DNA from: an uncultured Muribaculaceae bacterium
Lineage (GTDB): Bacteria; Bacteroidota; Bacteroidia; Bacteroidales; Muribaculaceae
Direction: 5' to 3'
NCBI GenBank assembly: GCA_910584545.1
Contig: CAJUBC010000038.1
Location: 1-23,624, forward strand
Length of the DNA: 23,624 nucleotides
In this document: positions 22,507 to 23,624 of the stretch, in pieces
Layout of the letters: every line of letters starts with the position of its first letter
Position numbering within the stretch: position 1 is the stretch's first letter
Notes under the pieces: model-generated
What the model saw: the letters and a program-made list of their open reading frames with translations, nothing else
Database searches by the model: none
What the model was told of the DNA's origin: nothing
Position numbers and translations under genes: made by a program

Positions 22507-23501
22507 TTGCCAAGGTATGCCTCAAGGTTATAAAACATATCCATACCGTTGTCGTATGCTTCCTGAAGCTGGCTGTCTGTCAGACGACGGATTACGGTTT
22601 CGTTGTTTTCCATATCAACCACATATACCGCCAGATCATCGCCGGCACTCTCCAGCAGAGAACCCATGACATACGGACTATGGGTGGTAATAAAGAACTG
22701 GTTGCTCTCGCCGGCGATAATGTCATTTACCACATTCGATATGTATGGAGGGAAAGTATGCGCTTCAGGCTCCTCGAAACATATTACCTTGCCGGTATTG
22801 CTCTCTATTGCCGCCTTATAGAAAATCAGCCTTTGTAACGAATCGGCAAGTGAACTGAACGGCACCAGAAACATATCAAGGCCGTTTTCCCTCATAGCCT
22901 TGATTTCCTGCGAACCTGAATCGAACATCATCTTCAGCCCGTAGCCGTGGAACAGTTCCGCGAGGTTTGATTTCAAGGAGGGCAGATTTGCCACAGTCTC
23001 CATGAGATTGGACCCGGAGGGGGGCAAAAGAAAGCCGACATTCGAGGATTCGGGAATAAACTGTTTCGGAAAAAAGTATGCAAGTATACCGGGCAATACG
23101 GTCGGATCTTTTTTCGTTGACAATGCCAAGGATTGAGAAAACGAATACTTAGAGACTTCGCCTTGCACGGAAATGTCTACAGACAGCCCATTATTAGCAC
23201 TACGGCTCACCATTAAGGAATTGTTGCCTGCGCGCACTTCCACCGGCATTGTCGATATGCCGTTATGGAACAGGTCGGCTGTATTTTCTACACGCACAAG
23301 ATTTTTCAGGGATCTGTTTGATGTGTTGACCATATACGGCACATCAAACAGGGCAAGAGCTTCTAAAATATTGCTTTTGCCGACATTTGGCCTGCCAATC
23401 AACACATTAATGCGCCGACAGTCGGAGAGCGTTACCGATTTGACAGACTTGAAATTTTTGATGGATACGCTCTTTATGTTGCTCTGTGCCGATTTATCCA
23501 T
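22503..23501 (-). CDS. OLD/AAA_21-type ABC-like ATPase
   Basis: The 332-residue protein starts at ATG 23501. It has SVSIKNFKSVKSVTL followed by Walker A IGRPNVGKSN (G36 to S43), a signature-like LADSLQRLIFY near 219-228, Walker B VICFEEPEAHTFPP (about 239-252) and the H-loop ITTHSPYVMGS (about 271-281). This order is that of OLD/RecF-like ATPases used in defence systems (OLD, Gabija, PARIS) and in some house-keeping proteins. There is no TOPRIM domain fused to it; instead a TOPRIM-like protein is encoded next, with a 4-base overlap. An in-frame TTG at 23507 is rejected as start since it lies in a TAAATTTG element. The gene is AT-rich compared with the core region. Confidence 0.88.
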   Translation of the reverse strand: MDKSAQSNIKSVSIKNFKSVKSVTLSDCRRINVLIGRPNVGKSNILEALALFDVPYMVNTSNRSLKNLVRVENTADLFHNGISTMPVEVRAGNNSLMVSRSANNGLSVDISVQGEVSKYSFSQSLALSTKKDPTVLPGILAYFFPKQFIPESSNVGFLLPPSGSNLMETVANLPSLKSNLAELFHGYGLKMMFDSGSQEIKAMRENGLDMFLVPFSSLADSLQRLIFYKAAIESNTGKVICFEEPEAHTFPPYISNVVNDIIAGESNQFFITTHSPYVMGSLLESAGDDLAVYVVDMENNETVIRRLTDSQLQEAYDNGMDMFYNLEAYLGK

Positions 23502-23504
23502 GCG

Positions 23505-23512
23505 CAAATTTA
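23505..23512 (-). promoter_or_regulatory. Possible -7 element touching the ATPase start codon
   Basis: TAAATTTG (23512-23505 on the minus strand) matches TAnnTTTG but ends three bases before the ATG at 23501, and no TTG lies 19-20 bases upstream. If real, the message would be leaderless or nearly so; it may also be a chance match in AT-rich DNA. Confidence 0.3.
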
Positions 23513-23536
23513 CAAAATAATTTTGATATTGCGATG

Positions 23537-23572
23537 AGTGTCAGCAGTTATTTTAGTGTCAGCAGTTATTTT
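23537..23572. repeat. Perfect 18-bp tandem repeat upstream of the ATPase gene
   Basis: AGTGTCAGCAGTTATTTT occurs at 23537-23554 and again, without spacer and without mismatch, at 23555-23572. It lies 36 bases upstream of the ATPase ATG, where a repressor or activator could bind. Confidence 0.9.
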
Positions 23573-23624
23573 AGGGATATTCAGTTAAAGGCATGATTTT
23601 TTAATGTGAAAAGGCCTGCGTTTG

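Noticed and set aside
23502..23507. TTG start for the ATPase
   Set aside because: It overlaps a TAAATTTG element and an ATG two codons later gives a normal start.

Overview
The window looks like chromosomal DNA of a Bacteroidales bacterium, most likely a Muribaculaceae-type gut commensal. Clues are the Bacteroidetes promoter form (TTG/TTTG, 19-20 bp, TAnnTTTG) found ahead of several genes, the DUF4254 plus GT9 pair, a Bacteroides-type tyrosine recombinase with arm-binding and SAM-like domains, and a plugless TonB-receptor-like barrel. The genus call is inference; nothing here is a phylogenetic marker that I could compare.

Layout. (1) 1-759, minus: 5' part of a tyrosine recombinase that runs off the left edge; the mobile element it belongs to probably lies to the left. 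A lone rightward terminator hairpin (938-970), preceded by a sequence resembling a tRNA acceptor 3' strand, may mark the element's right junction. (2) 3929-1031, minus: a tight three-gene operon of a UbiA-family decaprenyl-phosphate phosphoribosyltransferase-like enzyme, a HAD phosphatase and a GT-C type membrane glycosyltransferase. Together they could make and use a polyprenyl-phosphate-pentofuranose donor for a surface glycan. (3) 4318-6081, plus: a uracil-DNA-glycosylase-superfamily protein, then prfB (RF2) with its own promoter and no frameshift site. (4) 7823-6137, minus: DUF4254 and a GT9 glycosyltransferase, ending convergently with prfB at a shared bidirectional terminator. (5) 7986-15429, plus: a five-gene run from a promoter that overlaps the divergent DUF4254 promoter: TGS/uridine-kinase-like fusion, mgtE, mutS, a radical SAM protein and an LD-carboxypeptidase. 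(6) 21710-15488, minus: OmpA-family lipoprotein, large periplasmic TPR protein, outer-membrane barrel, a conserved hypothetical and a MazG-like pyrophosphohydrolase. (7) 23501-21970, minus: an OLD/AAA_21-type ATPase translationally coupled to a small TOPRIM-like protein with an inserted Cys/His cluster, preceded by a perfect 18-bp tandem repeat.

The middle, 4318 to about 21710, is GC-rich with housekeeping and envelope genes. The two ends (1-4317 and 21711-23624) are visibly more AT-rich and carry the accessory genes. The best candidate for an undescribed system is the ATPase plus TOPRIM-like pair at the right end, which resembles the ATPase/TOPRIM logic of OLD, Gabija and PARIS defence but with a different, very small partner. 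The second is the UbiA-HAD-GT-C operon.

No rRNA, intact tRNA, CRISPR array or transposase was recognised. All promoter and terminator calls are from pattern reading by eye, without energy calculations or searches.
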